The translations under genes were made by a program, and so were the position numbers. From Bacillota bacterium (lineage in GTDB: Bacteria > Bacillota > Sulfobacillia > JAJYWN01), in NCBI GenBank assembly GCA_021791495.1, contig JAJYWN010000069.1, forward strand, positions 1 to 53,148: 53,148 nt of DNA. The letters are read 5' to 3'. Position 1 is the stretch's first letter; each line of letters opens with the position of its first letter. The notes under the pieces are model-generated. The model made no database searches. It was not told where the DNA came from and saw only the letters and a list, made by a program, of their open reading frames with translations. Shown piece after piece: positions 25,788-34,454 of this stretch.

Positions 25788-25990
25788 CCCGGGGTGGCTA
25801 CCCCGGGCAGGTGATGGCAAGAAGGAAAGATCAAGCTGATCACACCCTCTTCCATCCGGACTGTACCGTCGGCTCCGGGATCTCACCGGCTCCTGCCGTT
25901 AGGCTCGCGGGCTCATCCCCCGTCTGGGGGCATCACCGCCGGTCGGGAATGGGGCCTTGTCGGCCCGCACCCTGCCCTGAAGGTCAAACC
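25788..25990 (-). promoter_or_regulatory. FMN riboswitch (RFN element) with terminator
   Basis: Read on the minus strand, the aptamer begins CTTCAGGGCAGGGTG near 25986 and includes GGCGGTGATGCC, GATGAGCCCGCGAGC, GGAGCCGGTGAGA and the closing GACGGTACAGTCCGGATGGAAGAGG near 25848, all hallmarks of the RFN element. A terminator hairpin CCCGGGGTAG-CCACCCCGGG at 25788-25807 is followed by TTAATCGTTTTTAT. FMN binding should terminate transcription before ribU. Confidence 0.95.
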
Positions 25991-26021
25991 ACGTACTTGC
26001 CTGTTTAGCTTTCTACAGGCC

Positions 26022-26051
26022 ATTATATTAGGTGAAACATGGTTTCTGCAA
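26022..26051 (-). promoter_or_regulatory. promoter of the ribU transcript
   Basis: TTGCAG (26046-26051), an 18-base spacer and a consensus TATAAT (26022-26027) on the minus strand. Transcription would start near 26015, just upstream of the FMN aptamer, and it is back to back with the alaS promoter. Confidence 0.7.
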
Positions 26052-26066
26052 CACAACTTTGTCAGC

Positions 26067-26095
26067 TTTACACCGCCCAGGCGCGCGTGTATAAT
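26067..26095 (+). promoter_or_regulatory. promoter of the alaS transcript
   Basis: TTTACA (26067-26072), a 17-base spacer and a consensus TATAAT (26090-26095). Transcription would start near 26102, at the base of T-box Stem I. A second TATAAT a few bases downstream (26105-26110) has no matching -35. Confidence 0.75.
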
Positions 26096-26101
26096 CCGGT
26101 T

Positions 26102-26460
26102 ATAATTACTTGTTGACGCCGGTGAGGGGAAAGACGGTCGAAGGTGCCCGCTGAGAGAGGAGCCGGACGGTGCAAGGCTCCGCGGCGCGGCGATCGCAGC
26201 CATCCCTGAGGCCCGGACGACGGTCGGCGACCGACCTTAAGTCCGGCGGGTGAGCCCGATAAAGCGGAAAAGACCAGCGTACTTGGCTGTTGGTTGTGCG
26301 GCTCGGCGAGCCGGCGACAGGCAGGAGAGTGTGCTGGCGAACAGGGTGGTACCGCGACCTCTCGCCCCTGACGGGGCGGGAGGTTTTTCATTGCCGCCGG
26401 GCCGTGGCTGCCGGCGCGGCGGCAGCTTTGACCGCCAGCCACCACGAGGAGGAGATGGCC
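26102..26460 (+). promoter_or_regulatory. T-box leader (Ala) of alaS
   Basis: Stem I carries AGAGAGGAGCCGGACGGTGC at its distal end. The likely specifier is GCC (Ala) at 26199-26201, followed by A and the stem-closing TCCC that pairs with the GGGG near 26125. The T-box TGGTACCGCGA is at 26347-26357. The terminator CCTCTCGCCCC/GGGGCGGGAGG (26358-26383) is followed by TTTTTCA. Uncharged tRNA-Ala should permit read-through into alaS. Confidence 0.93.
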
Positions 26461-29283
26461 TTGTCCAAGATACCGTTCATGACCGGAGACGACATCCGGA
26501 GCACGTTCCTGAAGTTCTTCGAATCGAAAAGCCACACCGTCCTGCCCAGCGCCTCGCTGGTGCCGGTGGACGACCCCACCATCCTGTGGATCAACTGCGG
26601 GATGGCCCCCTTGAAGCCCTACTTCGAGGAGAGGGTGGCGCCGCCCAACCGGAAGCTGGCCTCCAGTCAGAAGTCCATCCGGACGAACGACATCGAGAAC
26701 GTGGGCCGCACCCCGCGCCACCACACCTTCTTCGAGATGCTCGGGAACTTCTCCATTGGCGACTACTTCAAGGACGACGCCATCACCTGGGCCTGGGAAC
26801 TGGTGACGGGACGCCAGTACTTCAACCTGCCCGAAGACCTCCTCTGGGTCACCGTCCACCCCACCGATGACGAGGCGCGCCAGATCTGGCTGAAGAAAAT
26901 CGGCCTCCCCGCGGGCCGCATCGTGGACGATCCGGGCGATTTCTGGGACATCGGCCCAGGTCCGTGCGGGCCGAACTCCGAGATTTACATTGACCGCGGC
27001 GAACGGTTCGGCTGCGGGAAACCCGACTGCAGCCCGGTCTGCGACTGCTCCCGGTTCCTGGAGTTCTGGAACCTGGTGTTCACGCAGTTCAGTCATAACA
27101 CGGACGGCACCCACACTCCGCTGCCGAAGAAGAACATCGACACCGGCATGGGCCTGGAGCGCATGGCTTCCATCATGCAGGGCGTGGAAACGAACTTCGA
27201 GACGGACCTGCTCTTCCCGATCATCAAGGCGACCATGGATATCACCGGAAGGAAGTATTCGGGGACCATGGCCTCCAAGTCCGACTCCGACCTGGCCTTC
27301 CGCGTCATCGCCGACCACCTCCGCTCCTTGGCCATGGCCATCTCCGACGGCGCCCTGCCCTCAAATGAGGGGCGGGGCTACATCCTGCGCCGCCTGCTGC
27401 GGCGCGCGGCCCGCTACGGGCGCGTCCTGGGCGTGGAGGAGCCTTTCCTCTACACCATGGTCCCGACGGCGGTGGGCATCTTCCGGAACTCGTACCCCGA
27501 TATGGCGAAGACGGCGGACCACGTGGCCCGCGTCATCAAGAGCGAGGAAGAGCGGTTCGGCTCTACCTTGAACGATGGAATGCGGATCGCCATGAACATG
27601 GTGGGAGTGGCCAAGGAGAAAGCTGGCCCCGCGGCTGGGGAGGCGACGGCTCAGCTCCCCGGCGAGCAGGCTTTCCTGCTCTACGACACTTACGGCTTCC
27701 CTCTAGACCTCACCGAGGACATCGCCGCCGAGCACGGCCTCTCCGTCGACCGCTCCGGCTTCGAGAAAGCCATGGAAGAGCAGCGCGAGCGGGCGCGCGC
27801 GGGGCGTCAAGGCGGAGGGTGGGAGTCATCGGCAGCCTTCGCCGAGACCTTGCGCGACCTGCCGCCTACGGAGTTCGTGGGGTATGAGGTGCTGGAGGCC
27901 GATGCCAGCATCCTGGGCATTGTGAAGGACGACGAGCCGGTCTCGCGCGCGCAGGCGGGCGCCGAGGTGCAGGTCATCCTGAACCGCACGCCCTTCTACG
28001 CGGAAAGCGGCGGACAGGTGGGGGACATCGGCTACATCGAGGTCGTCGGCTCCCGGGCGGCGCTAGGCCTGACCACGGGCGGTAGCGGGGCGGTTAACGG
28101 AGCGGTGAACCGTGCGTCGACGGGCGCCGCTGCGGGCGACCAGCCCGCCGGCACTTTCTCCGCCGCGGCCCGTATCCGCGTCGAAAACACCCGCAAGACC
28201 ATGGACGGCAAGTTCCTGCACGTCGGGCGGGTCGAGTCGGGCGAGGTGGCCCAGGGCGATCAGGTCGTCGCCCGCGTCGACGCGGCGCGCCGGCAGGCCA
28301 TCGCCCGGAACCACTCGGCCACGCACCTGCTCCATAAGGCCTTGCGCCAGGTGCTGGGCGAGCACGCCCAACAGGCCGGTTCGCTGGTGACACCGGAGCG
28401 ACTGCGCTTCGACTTTACCCATTTCGAGGCGCCGACCGCCGAGCAACTGCGGCGCGTGGAGAGCATCGTTAACGAAAAGGTCCTGGCGAACCTGCCGGTC
28501 CGGACCGAAGAAATGTCCCTGGCCGAGGCGCGCGAGGCAGGCGCCACCGCCCTGTTCGGCGAGAAGTACGGCGACCACGTGCGGGTCGTGACCATGGGGG
28601 ACTTCTCTATGGAGCTGTGTGGCGGGACGCACCTCCGGAACACGGCCGAGGTCGGCCTCTTGAAAGTCGTCGGGGAAGGCAGCGTGGGGTCGGGCCTGCG
28701 CCGCATCGAGGCGGTCACGGGCTTCGGTTCCTTGGAGCGCATGTGGCAGGACGAGGAGACCTTGAACAGCGCCGCCTCCGAACTGCGCGCGCCGGTGGAA
28801 GAGATTCCGGCCCGCATCCGTGCTCTGCAGGGAGAGATCAGGGCGCGGGAGCGCGAGCTTGAGTCCCTGCGCGCGAAGATGAGCCGCCAGTCGGCGGACG
28901 AACTCATCGCCGCGGCGACCGGAGTGAACGGGGCGAAGATCGTGGCGGGCAAGGTGACGGCGCCGACGATGGACTTGCTACGGACGGCGGCGGACGCCAT
29001 CAAGGCCAAGCTGGGCTCGGGCGTGCTTATCCTCGGTTCGGTGACGGGCGAAGGCGACAAGGTCAACTTGGTCGCTATGGTCACCCCCGACCTGACGGCG
29101 AAGGGCGTGCACGCCGGCAACATTATCAAGGAAGTCGCCCGGATGGCGGGTGGCGGCGGCGGCGGCCGACCCGACATGGCCCAGGCCGGCGGCAAAGACC
29201 CGGCCAAGCTGGACGAGGCCCTGGCGCGCGGACGTGAAGTGGCCGAGCAGCAGCTAAAGGGCGGGGCGGCGGCCAAGGCCTAG
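26461..29283 (+). CDS. alaS: alanyl-tRNA synthetase
   Basis: Class II synthetase that charges and edits tRNA-Ala, 940 residues. It opens with DIRSTFLKFFESKSHTVLPS and has the class II core with NVGRTPRHHTFFEMLGNFSI. The editing domain has the zinc-binding set HSATHLLHKAL and later CGGTHLRNTAEVG. The C-terminal coiled coil and DHHA1-type domain end in GGGGGGRPDMAQAGG. TTG at 26461 lies eight bases from AGGAGG; the ATG at 26455 is too close to it, and an ATG at 26479 is also possible. An extra Gly/Ala-rich insert lies around residues 535-560. The stop codon TAG sits in the CTAG that borders element copy C. Confidence 0.97.
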   Translation: MSKIPFMTGDDIRSTFLKFFESKSHTVLPSASLVPVDDPTILWINCGMAPLKPYFEERVAPPNRKLASSQKSIRTNDIENVGRTPRHHTFFEMLGNFSIGDYFKDDAITWAWELVTGRQYFNLPEDLLWVTVHPTDDEARQIWLKKIGLPAGRIVDDPGDFWDIGPGPCGPNSEIYIDRGERFGCGKPDCSPVCDCSRFLEFWNLVFTQFSHNTDGTHTPLPKKNIDTGMGLERMASIMQGVETNFETDLLFPIIKATMDITGRKYSGTMASKSDSDLAFRVIADHLRSLAMAISDGALPSNEGRGYILRRLLRRAARYGRVLGVEEPFLYTMVPTAVGIFRNSYPDMAKTADHVARVIKSEEERFGSTLNDGMRIAMNMVGVAKEKAGPAAGEATAQLPGEQAFLLYDTYGFPLDLTEDIAAEHGLSVDRSGFEKAMEEQRERARAGRQGGGWESSAAFAETLRDLPPTEFVGYEVLEADASILGIVKDDEPVSRAQAGAEVQVILNRTPFYAESGGQVGDIGYIEVVGSRAALGLTTGGSGAVNGAVNRASTGAAAGDQPAGTFSAAARIRVENTRKTMDGKFLHVGRVESGEVAQGDQVVARVDAARRQAIARNHSATHLLHKALRQVLGEHAQQAGSLVTPERLRFDFTHFEAPTAEQLRRVESIVNEKVLANLPVRTEEMSLAEAREAGATALFGEKYGDHVRVVTMGDFSMELCGGTHLRNTAEVGLLKVVGEGSVGSGLRRIEAVTGFGSLERMWQDEETLNSAASELRAPVEEIPARIRALQGEIRARERELESLRAKMSRQSADELIAAATGVNGAKIVAGKVTAPTMDLLRTAADAIKAKLGSGVLILGSVTGEGDKVNLVAMVTPDLTAKGVHAGNIIKEVARMAGGGGGGRPDMAQAGGKDPAKLDEALARGREVAEQQLKGGAAAKA

Positions 29284-29733
29284 ATGAGCGCCGCAGAACC
29301 ACAGTTGACTCCACCCGTGGTTTGCCGAGGCGCGATGGAAACCACGGGTGGAGTCAACTCAGGACACTCTTCTCTCGACAAGAGAGTATCTTGGGTTTAC
29401 CCCCCGTCACGCGGCTATACCCCAGGGGGGTATTCGAGAGGCCTTTTGGAGGTCCGCCGCCAAGTCTCGGGATCCTCCTTCCCGCGGAGTGTCGCTCCTT
29501 GGGGGAACGCGAATGTGGACACCGTGCTCTCTAGCTGAGGAAAGAGAGACGGGGCGGCGGACCCCGCCCTCGAAAGGCCCGCCGCCCAATTGTGAGAGCC
29601 GGCTCAAATGGCCTGGGGTAAACCCAAGATACCCTGTTGGTCTCGGAAAAGTATCCCGAATTGACTCCAACGACCCCATGGCGGCGGATACCCCCCACCT
29701 TCCGATGTGAACTTGGTTTTTGCGCGCGCCACC
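29280..29733 (+). mobile_element. structured palindromic insertion, copy C
   Basis: Starts in the alaS stop codon: CTAG (29280-29283), then ATGAGCGCCGCAGAACCACAG, and ends TTGGTTTTTGCGCGCGCCACC, an imperfect inverted repeat of the start. Nested pairing is extensive: a 20-base perfect hairpin with arms 29304-29323 and 29339-29358; 18-base arms 29386-29403 and 29615-29632; GGTCCGCCGCC (29451-29461) with GGCGGCGGACC (29553-29563); GGCCTTT (29440-29446) with AAAGGCC (29573-29579); a local hairpin at 29417-29433. It is about nine-tenths identical to copy A. To the right, TTTGTCAACAGCCTGAGA at 29789 resembles the hairpin end of copy B. Otherwise 29734-29921 holds only the rhomboid leader. Confidence 0.82.
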
Positions 29734-29921
29734 AGCCCCAGACGGGCGGCGACATGGGTCGGCAGGTCATGCGTGTCGGGGCCGAGAGTTTGTCAACAGC
29801 CTGAGAGACCGGGCGCGCCGGTTTCGCACCCTTGGGGGTCGACCACCACAGACAAAAAACCCAAAGCACGGATAGAATAAGGCCGGTACAGCTGCCAAGC
29901 CAGGGTTTAGGAGGACAAAGC

Positions 29922-30629
29922 TTGATCCCGATCCGCGACAGCGTCCGGTCCCGGCGGTTCCCATGGGTGACGTTGCTCATCATCGCCATCAACGTCATCG
30001 TTTTCGCGCACGAGTTGACCTTGAGCGATCAGGACTTCGGCCTCTTCCTCATGACGTGGGGACTGGTACCGGTGAAGGTCGTCGGATTCATTCAGGGCCT
30101 GCCGTTCTCGCTGTTCACGGACTTCCCGACCCTCCTGACCGTCGTGACCTCGATGTTCATTCACGGCGGCTGGCTCCACATCATCGGGAACATGCTTTAC
30201 CTGTGGGTCTTCGGGGATAACGTCGAGGACCGGCTCGGCCGGCCCCGGTTCGTCCTCTTCTACCTGGCCGCCGGCGGTGCCGGCTTCATCGCCCACGCTG
30301 TGGCCAATGCCGCCAGCAGCATCCCGGCGGTGGGCGCCAGCGGCGCCATCGCCGGCGTGCTGGGAGCCTATTTCTTGATGTTCCCGCAGTCCCGCGTCCT
30401 GACCATCATCCCCCTGGGCATCTTCATTCAGCTGGCCCAGGTCCCCGCCATCCTGTTTCTCTTCTTCTGGTTCATCCTGCAAGTCATCAGTGGAGTGGCC
30501 TCCATCAGCCCGGCCCACCAGGCCGCGGAAACCACCGCCTGGTGGGCGCACATCGGAGGCTTCTTCGTGGGGATGCTGTGGACTTTCCTGGCCGGCCAGG
30601 TCGGGTCCCGGCGACGGAACCCCGTTTAG
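29922..30629 (+). CDS. rhomboid family intramembrane serine protease
   Basis: A 235-residue membrane protease with about six helices that cleaves transmembrane segments of other proteins. The catalytic serine is in GASGAIAG near residue 139, the catalytic histidine in WWAHIGGFFVGM near residue 210, and the conserved MFIHGGWLHIIGNMLYLWVF segment lies upstream. The TTG at 29922 follows AGGAGG by seven bases; the longer frame upstream has no ribosome site. A weak TAGAAT -10 lies at 29873-29878. Natural substrate unknown. Confidence 0.92.
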   Translation: MIPIRDSVRSRRFPWVTLLIIAINVIVFAHELTLSDQDFGLFLMTWGLVPVKVVGFIQGLPFSLFTDFPTLLTVVTSMFIHGGWLHIIGNMLYLWVFGDNVEDRLGRPRFVLFYLAAGGAGFIAHAVANAASSIPAVGASGAIAGVLGAYFLMFPQSRVLTIIPLGIFIQLAQVPAILFLFFWFILQVISGVASISPAHQAAETTAWWAHIGGFFVGMLWTFLAGQVGSRRRNPV

Positions 30630-30710
30630 AGGTGCCGGCATCTCGGCCGAGGCATGACGTAGGGGCTTGGGCCAGGCCCAAAAAGGTACAGGCCGCCCGG
30701 CCCGGCCCTA

Positions 30711-30741
30711 TTGACTTGCCCCTCGCGCCGCGGCATATAAT
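30711..30741 (+). promoter_or_regulatory. promoter of the cysE-cysK transcript
   Basis: TTGACT (30711-30716), a slightly long 19-base spacer and TATAAT (30736-30741). It lies directly before T-box Stem I. The small TTGGGC/GCCCAA hairpin with AAAAAGG at 30667-30684 upstream may end the rhomboid transcript. Confidence 0.6.
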
Positions 30742-30747
30742 GGCGTC

Positions 30748-31147
30748 ATACAGGTGATGACCGGGAGAGTACCTCCAAGCTGGGCTGTTTAGAGAGCGCC
30801 GGTCAAGGTGAAAGCGGCGCCGGCGGCAAGGAAGGGAAATGCGCCCGCGAACCCCGCCTCCGACGAGGGGGCGGCGGCAGTGCCCCGTTACCGGCACGGG
30901 TCATCACGAGAGGCGGCCGGATGTCACAAGGGTGACAAAGTGCCACAAGGTGACCTTTCAAAGGTGGGCGACGCCCGCCGCGACTGCTCCAACGCTCCAA
31001 GCTTGCTTGCGGCGAACGCGGCCTCGGGCGACGTCCAAACAGGGTGGAACCGCGGAACTCCCCGCCCCTGATGCTACGGCATCAGGGGCGGTTCCTATTT
31101 CGGCGGAAACCTAAGGCTTGAGGATAGGACAAAGGCGGCCAGCATAC
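30748..31147 (+). promoter_or_regulatory. T-box leader (Cys) of cysE-cysK
   Basis: Stem I shows GGTGATGACCGGGAGAGTA and TTAGAGAGCGCCGG, with the likely specifier TGC (Cys) at 30840-30842 followed by GCCCG that closes the stem. The T-box TGGAACCGCGG is at 31045-31055. The terminator CCGCCCCTGATGC-TACG-GCATCAGGGGCGG (31062-31091) is followed by TTCCTATTT. This makes cysteine synthesis respond to uncharged tRNA-Cys. Confidence 0.93.
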
Positions 31148-31840
31148 ATGCTCAACTTCCTCCGAGAAGACATCCGCACCGTCATGGAACGCGACCCGGC
31201 GGCCCGCTCGGCCTGGGAAGTGATACTCTGCTACCCGGGCCTCCATGCCCTTTGGGCCCACCGCGCCGCCCACTGGCTGTGGGGGCGCCGGTTCTTCCTC
31301 CTTGCGCGCCTCCTCTCCCAGTTCGCCCGCTTCCTGACCGGCATCGAGATCCACCCGGCCGCGAAGATCGGTCGTCGCCTCTTCATCGACCACGGCACGG
31401 GCGTGGTCATCGGCGAGACGTCGGAGGTCGGCGACGACGTCACCATGTATCAGGGGGTGACCCTTGGCGGCACCGGCAAGGAAAAAGGGAAGCGCCACCC
31501 CACCATCGGCCACAACGTTATGATCAGCGCCGGCGCGCGGGTCCTGGGCGCCATCACCATCGGCGATAACTGCAAGATCGGCGCGGGCGCGGTGGTCATC
31601 CGCTCGGTGCCCCCCGGCTGCACGGTGGTGGGCGTCCCCGGCCGCGTCGTGCGGCGGTATACCCACCGGCCGCCGGGCAGCGGGGTCGACCTGGCCCACG
31701 GCGACTTGCCGGACCCGGTCACCGAGACCTTGCTGGCGCTGGATCGTCGCATCAAAGCCATTCAGGAATCCCTGCTCTTGAGCCGGCCAGAAAACGAGCG
31801 AGAGACGAAGGAGAGCGAACGAAATGAATATCAAGGCTGA
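31148..31840 (+). CDS. cysE: serine O-acetyltransferase
   Basis: Cytoplasmic enzyme that makes O-acetylserine from serine and acetyl-CoA, the first step of cysteine synthesis; 230 residues. The left-handed beta-helix hexapeptide region runs from [18 protein letters not shown] through [19 protein letters not shown] to IGAGAVV, with the active-site HG/TSE residues present. The ATG at 31148 begins [20 protein letters not shown], as in the short Firmicute form; a TTG at 31118 would add ten residues. Its 3' end overlaps cysK by 17 bases, so the two are co-translated. Confidence 0.95.
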   Translation: MLNFLREDIRTVMERDPAARSAWEVILCYPGLHALWAHRAAHWLWGRRFFLLARLLSQFARFLTGIEIHPAAKIGRRLFIDHGTGVVIGETSEVGDDVTMYQGVTLGGTGKEKGKRHPTIGHNVMISAGARVLGAITIGDNCKIGAGAVVIRSVPPGCTVVGVPGRVVRRYTHRPPGSGVDLAHGDLPDPVTETLLALDRRIKAIQESLLLSRPENERETKESERNEYQG

Positions 31841-32795
31841 CATCACCGAAGCCGTGGGCCACACCCCACTGGTCAGACTGAACCGCGTGACGCAAGGCTG
31901 CCGCGGCACGGTGGTGGCGAAGGTCGAGTCCTTTAACCCGCTTCACAGTGTCAAGGACCGCATCGCCGTGAACATGGTCGACGCCGCTGAGGCGGCCGGG
32001 AAGCTCCGCTCCGCCGCCCGCCCCGGCTCGGGCCGCGGCTCGGGCGCCGGCACGGACACCGTCCTGGTGGAACCGACCAGCGGTAACACCGGGATTGGTC
32101 TGGCCTTCGTCTGCGCCGCCCGCGGCTACAAACTCATCCTCACCATGCCCGAGACCATGAGCGTGGAGCGCCGCAGCCTCCTAAAGGCCCTGGGCGCCGA
32201 ACTGATCCTCACCCCGGGCCCCGAGGGGATGGGGGGCGCCATCCGCAAGGCCGAGGAACTGGTACGCTCCGACCCGGAGAAATACTTCATGCCCCAGCAG
32301 TTCGAAAACCCAGCCAACCCGGACATCCACCGCCGTGCCACCGCCGAGGAGATCTGGGCGGACACTGACGGCATGGTTGACATGCTGGTGGCGGGCGTCG
32401 GGACCGGTGGCACTCTTACCGGCGTGTCGGAGGTCTTGAAGAAAAGGAAGCCCACCTTCCTGGCCGTGGCCGTGGAGCCGGAGGACTCCCCCGTGCTGTC
32501 GGGCGGGAAGCCCGGCCCCCACAGAATTCAGGGCATTGGCGCCGGCTTTGTCCCGACCGTCCTAAACACAGGGATCATCGACCGCATCGTCAAGGTCTCC
32601 AATGCCGATGCTTTCACCATGGGCCGCCGCCTGGCGCGCGAGGAGGGAATCCTCTGCGGGATCTCGTCCGGTGCCGCGGTGCACGCCGCCGTCGAGGTGG
32701 CGCGGGAGGAGGAGGCCGAAGGCCATCTTATCGTGGTGGTCCTGCCGGACACCGGAGAACGGTACCTCTCCACTCCGCTGTTCCAGGAGGCCTAG
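31824..32795 (+). CDS. cysK: cysteine synthase A
   Basis: PLP enzyme that replaces the acetyl group of O-acetylserine with sulfide; 323 residues. It has [10 protein letters not shown], the PLP lysine in [11 protein letters not shown] near residue 44, [10 protein letters not shown] for the substrate loop, and [12 protein letters not shown] for the PLP phosphate. A Gly/Ser/Ala-rich insert (about residues 63-75, [15 protein letters not shown]) before the [12 protein letters not shown] strand is unusual. GAAGGAGAG precedes the ATG at 31824. It pairs with the overlapping cysE under the Cys T-box. Confidence 0.95.
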   Translation: MNIKADITEAVGHTPLVRLNRVTQGCRGTVVAKVESFNPLHSVKDRIAVNMVDAAEAAGKLRSAARPGSGRGSGAGTDTVLVEPTSGNTGIGLAFVCAARGYKLILTMPETMSVERRSLLKALGAELILTPGPEGMGGAIRKAEELVRSDPEKYFMPQQFENPANPDIHRRATAEEIWADTDGMVDMLVAGVGTGGTLTGVSEVLKKRKPTFLAVAVEPEDSPVLSGGKPGPHRIQGIGAGFVPTVLNTGIIDRIVKVSNADAFTMGRRLAREEGILCGISSGAAVHAAVEVAREEEAEGHLIVVVLPDTGERYLSTPLFQEA

Positions 32796-32832
32796 AAGGT
32801 TTGACGCCGGGCTGTTCTAGAATCACCTGACT

Positions 32833-33882
32833 ATGGTTGGATCAGAGGTAACCGATTTCTACCGTCACCTCGGGCCCCACGGGCCCTTGGTCTCCCGGCT
32901 TTGCTTTGGCACTCTCACCATGGGGCCATTCCAGACGAACAGGCCTCCTGCCGTCGCCGGCCGCCTGATGGCCGACGCTTTCCGGATGGGGGTCAACTTC
33001 TTCGACGCCGCCGAACTGTACGCCACCTACCGGCACCTCCGGGCCATGCTGGAGGAGTTGCGGACTGGTGCCGGCCAGGGAAGTGGGTTACCGCGTCCTC
33101 AGCCGTGGCGGCCGGTCATCGCCTCGAAGGCCTACGTCTACTCGGCCGACGGGGCCCGCCGCAGCCTGGAGAAGGCCCTGGATGAACTGGGTCTGGGCCG
33201 CATTGATATCTTTCTCCTGCACGAGATAGACTCTCCCATGACCTTGCGCGGCCACCGGGAAGCCCTGGCCTACCTGCACTCGCTCTGCGACGGCGGCGTC
33301 GATGGGGCGGGGATGGGTGCCGCCGGCGGCCGGCTGGGCTGGACCGGCGTCTCCACCCACAGCCCCAAGGTGGTGCGGGCCGCCGCCCTTGAGCCCATGG
33401 TGTCCATCATCCACGCCATCGTGAACCAGGCCGGCCTGGGCATCGTGGACGGCACCCTCCAGGATATGCTGGACGCCATCGCCTTCGCTCGTAGCTGCGG
33501 GAAAGGCGTCTACGCCATGAAAGCTCTGGGCGGAGGCCACCTCCAAAATCAGGCCGAAGAAGCCATCCGTTTCACGGCCACGCGCCCTGGCGTCGACGCC
33601 GTGGCCATCGGCATTCAGGACGAGAACGAATTGCTCTTCAACCTGGCCGTGCTGCGCGATGAGGCGCCCGACCCAGGCCTGACCAGGGCGTTGGCCGGCC
33701 GTCACCGCCGCCTGCACGTGGAGGAATGGTGTAGCGGCTGCGGGACCTGCGTCGAGCAGTGCACCCACCATGCCATCGCCGTGGATCCGGTCACGGGGCG
33801 GGCGGCGGCGCTCCCCGGAGCGTGTGTCTTCTGCGGATACTGCGCCGCCCGTTGCCCGGAGTTCGCCATTAGAGTATTATAG
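32833..33882 (+). CDS. aldo/keto reductase with C-terminal ferredoxin domain
   Basis: A 349-residue oxidoreductase: an N-terminal aldo/keto reductase barrel and a C-terminal two-cluster ferredoxin. The barrel shows NFFDAAELYATY (catalytic Asp and Tyr), VIASKAYVYS (catalytic Lys), IDIFLLHEID and GWTGVSTHS. The tail has CSGCGTCVEQC and CVFCGYCAARCPE, two 4Fe-4S motifs. It resembles the family often annotated as 4Fe-4S-containing aldo/keto reductase, whose substrates are unknown. It starts 38 bases after cysK without a separate terminator, so it may share the Cys T-box transcript. Confidence 0.88.
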   Translation: MVGSEVTDFYRHLGPHGPLVSRLCFGTLTMGPFQTNRPPAVAGRLMADAFRMGVNFFDAAELYATYRHLRAMLEELRTGAGQGSGLPRPQPWRPVIASKAYVYSADGARRSLEKALDELGLGRIDIFLLHEIDSPMTLRGHREALAYLHSLCDGGVDGAGMGAAGGRLGWTGVSTHSPKVVRAAALEPMVSIIHAIVNQAGLGIVDGTLQDMLDAIAFARSCGKGVYAMKALGGGHLQNQAEEAIRFTATRPGVDAVAIGIQDENELLFNLAVLRDEAPDPGLTRALAGRHRRLHVEEWCSGCGTCVEQCTHHAIAVDPVTGRAAALPGACVFCGYCAARCPEFAIRVL

Positions 33883-33935
33883 GGGTTGTGCCGCCGGGGG
33901 GACAGAAGAAGGCGGCGCGGGGGAGGTAACAGAAC

Positions 33936-34388
33936 TTGCGCGTCCTGGGCTTGGATCTGGGGGACCGTCGCGTCGGCGTGGCTGTCAGCGACCCCTTGGG
34001 ACTGACGGCTCAGGGGCTTCCCACTCTCACCCGGAACGACCTGACCTTGGACGCCATCGCCGACCTCTGCGTGCGCCTTGATGTAGTATCCATCGTCATC
34101 GGCCTACCCCGGAACATGGATGGGAGCTACGGTCCGCGGGCCGAGATGGCCAGGGAGTTCGGTCGCCAGCTCCACCAGCGAACAGGTCTACCGGTGCATG
34201 AATGGGATGAGCGGCTCACCACCCGCGCCGCCGACAACGTCCTCCTTGAAGCAGACCTGTCCCGGAAGAAGCGCCGCGGCGCGGTGGACCGGCTGGCGGC
34301 GGTGCTGATCCTCCAAGGGTTCCTCGACCGGCAAAGGGTCGTTGGGACGGCGGATCGGTCGGATGGCGGGCCGGCAAAGCTAACTTGA
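33936..34388 (+). CDS. ruvX: RuvX/YqgF Holliday junction resolvase-like nuclease
   Basis: A 150-residue RNase H-like nuclease linked to 16S rRNA 5' processing and junction resolution. Acidic catalytic residues are in LGLDLGDRRVGVAVSDPLG, HEWDERLTT and GAVDRLAAVLILQ. The TTG at 33936 follows GGGAGG by nine bases. It is followed by yrzB and mltG, the usual order in Bacillota. Confidence 0.93.
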   Translation: MRVLGLDLGDRRVGVAVSDPLGLTAQGLPTLTRNDLTLDAIADLCVRLDVVSIVIGLPRNMDGSYGPRAEMAREFGRQLHQRTGLPVHEWDERLTTRAADNVLLEADLSRKKRRGAVDRLAAVLILQGFLDRQRVVGTADRSDGGPAKLT

Positions 34389-34454
34389 CCCGTTTTAACA
34401 GAGCATGATTCGGACAGACTCTTTGGGGACCTAACCGAAGAAAGGGTGAACAGG

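Noticed and set aside
26068-27318. A 416-codon open frame on the minus strand across alaS and its leader.
   Set aside because: It is antisense to a clear AlaRS gene and T-box, has no recognisable domain, and is explained by high GC at third codon positions.
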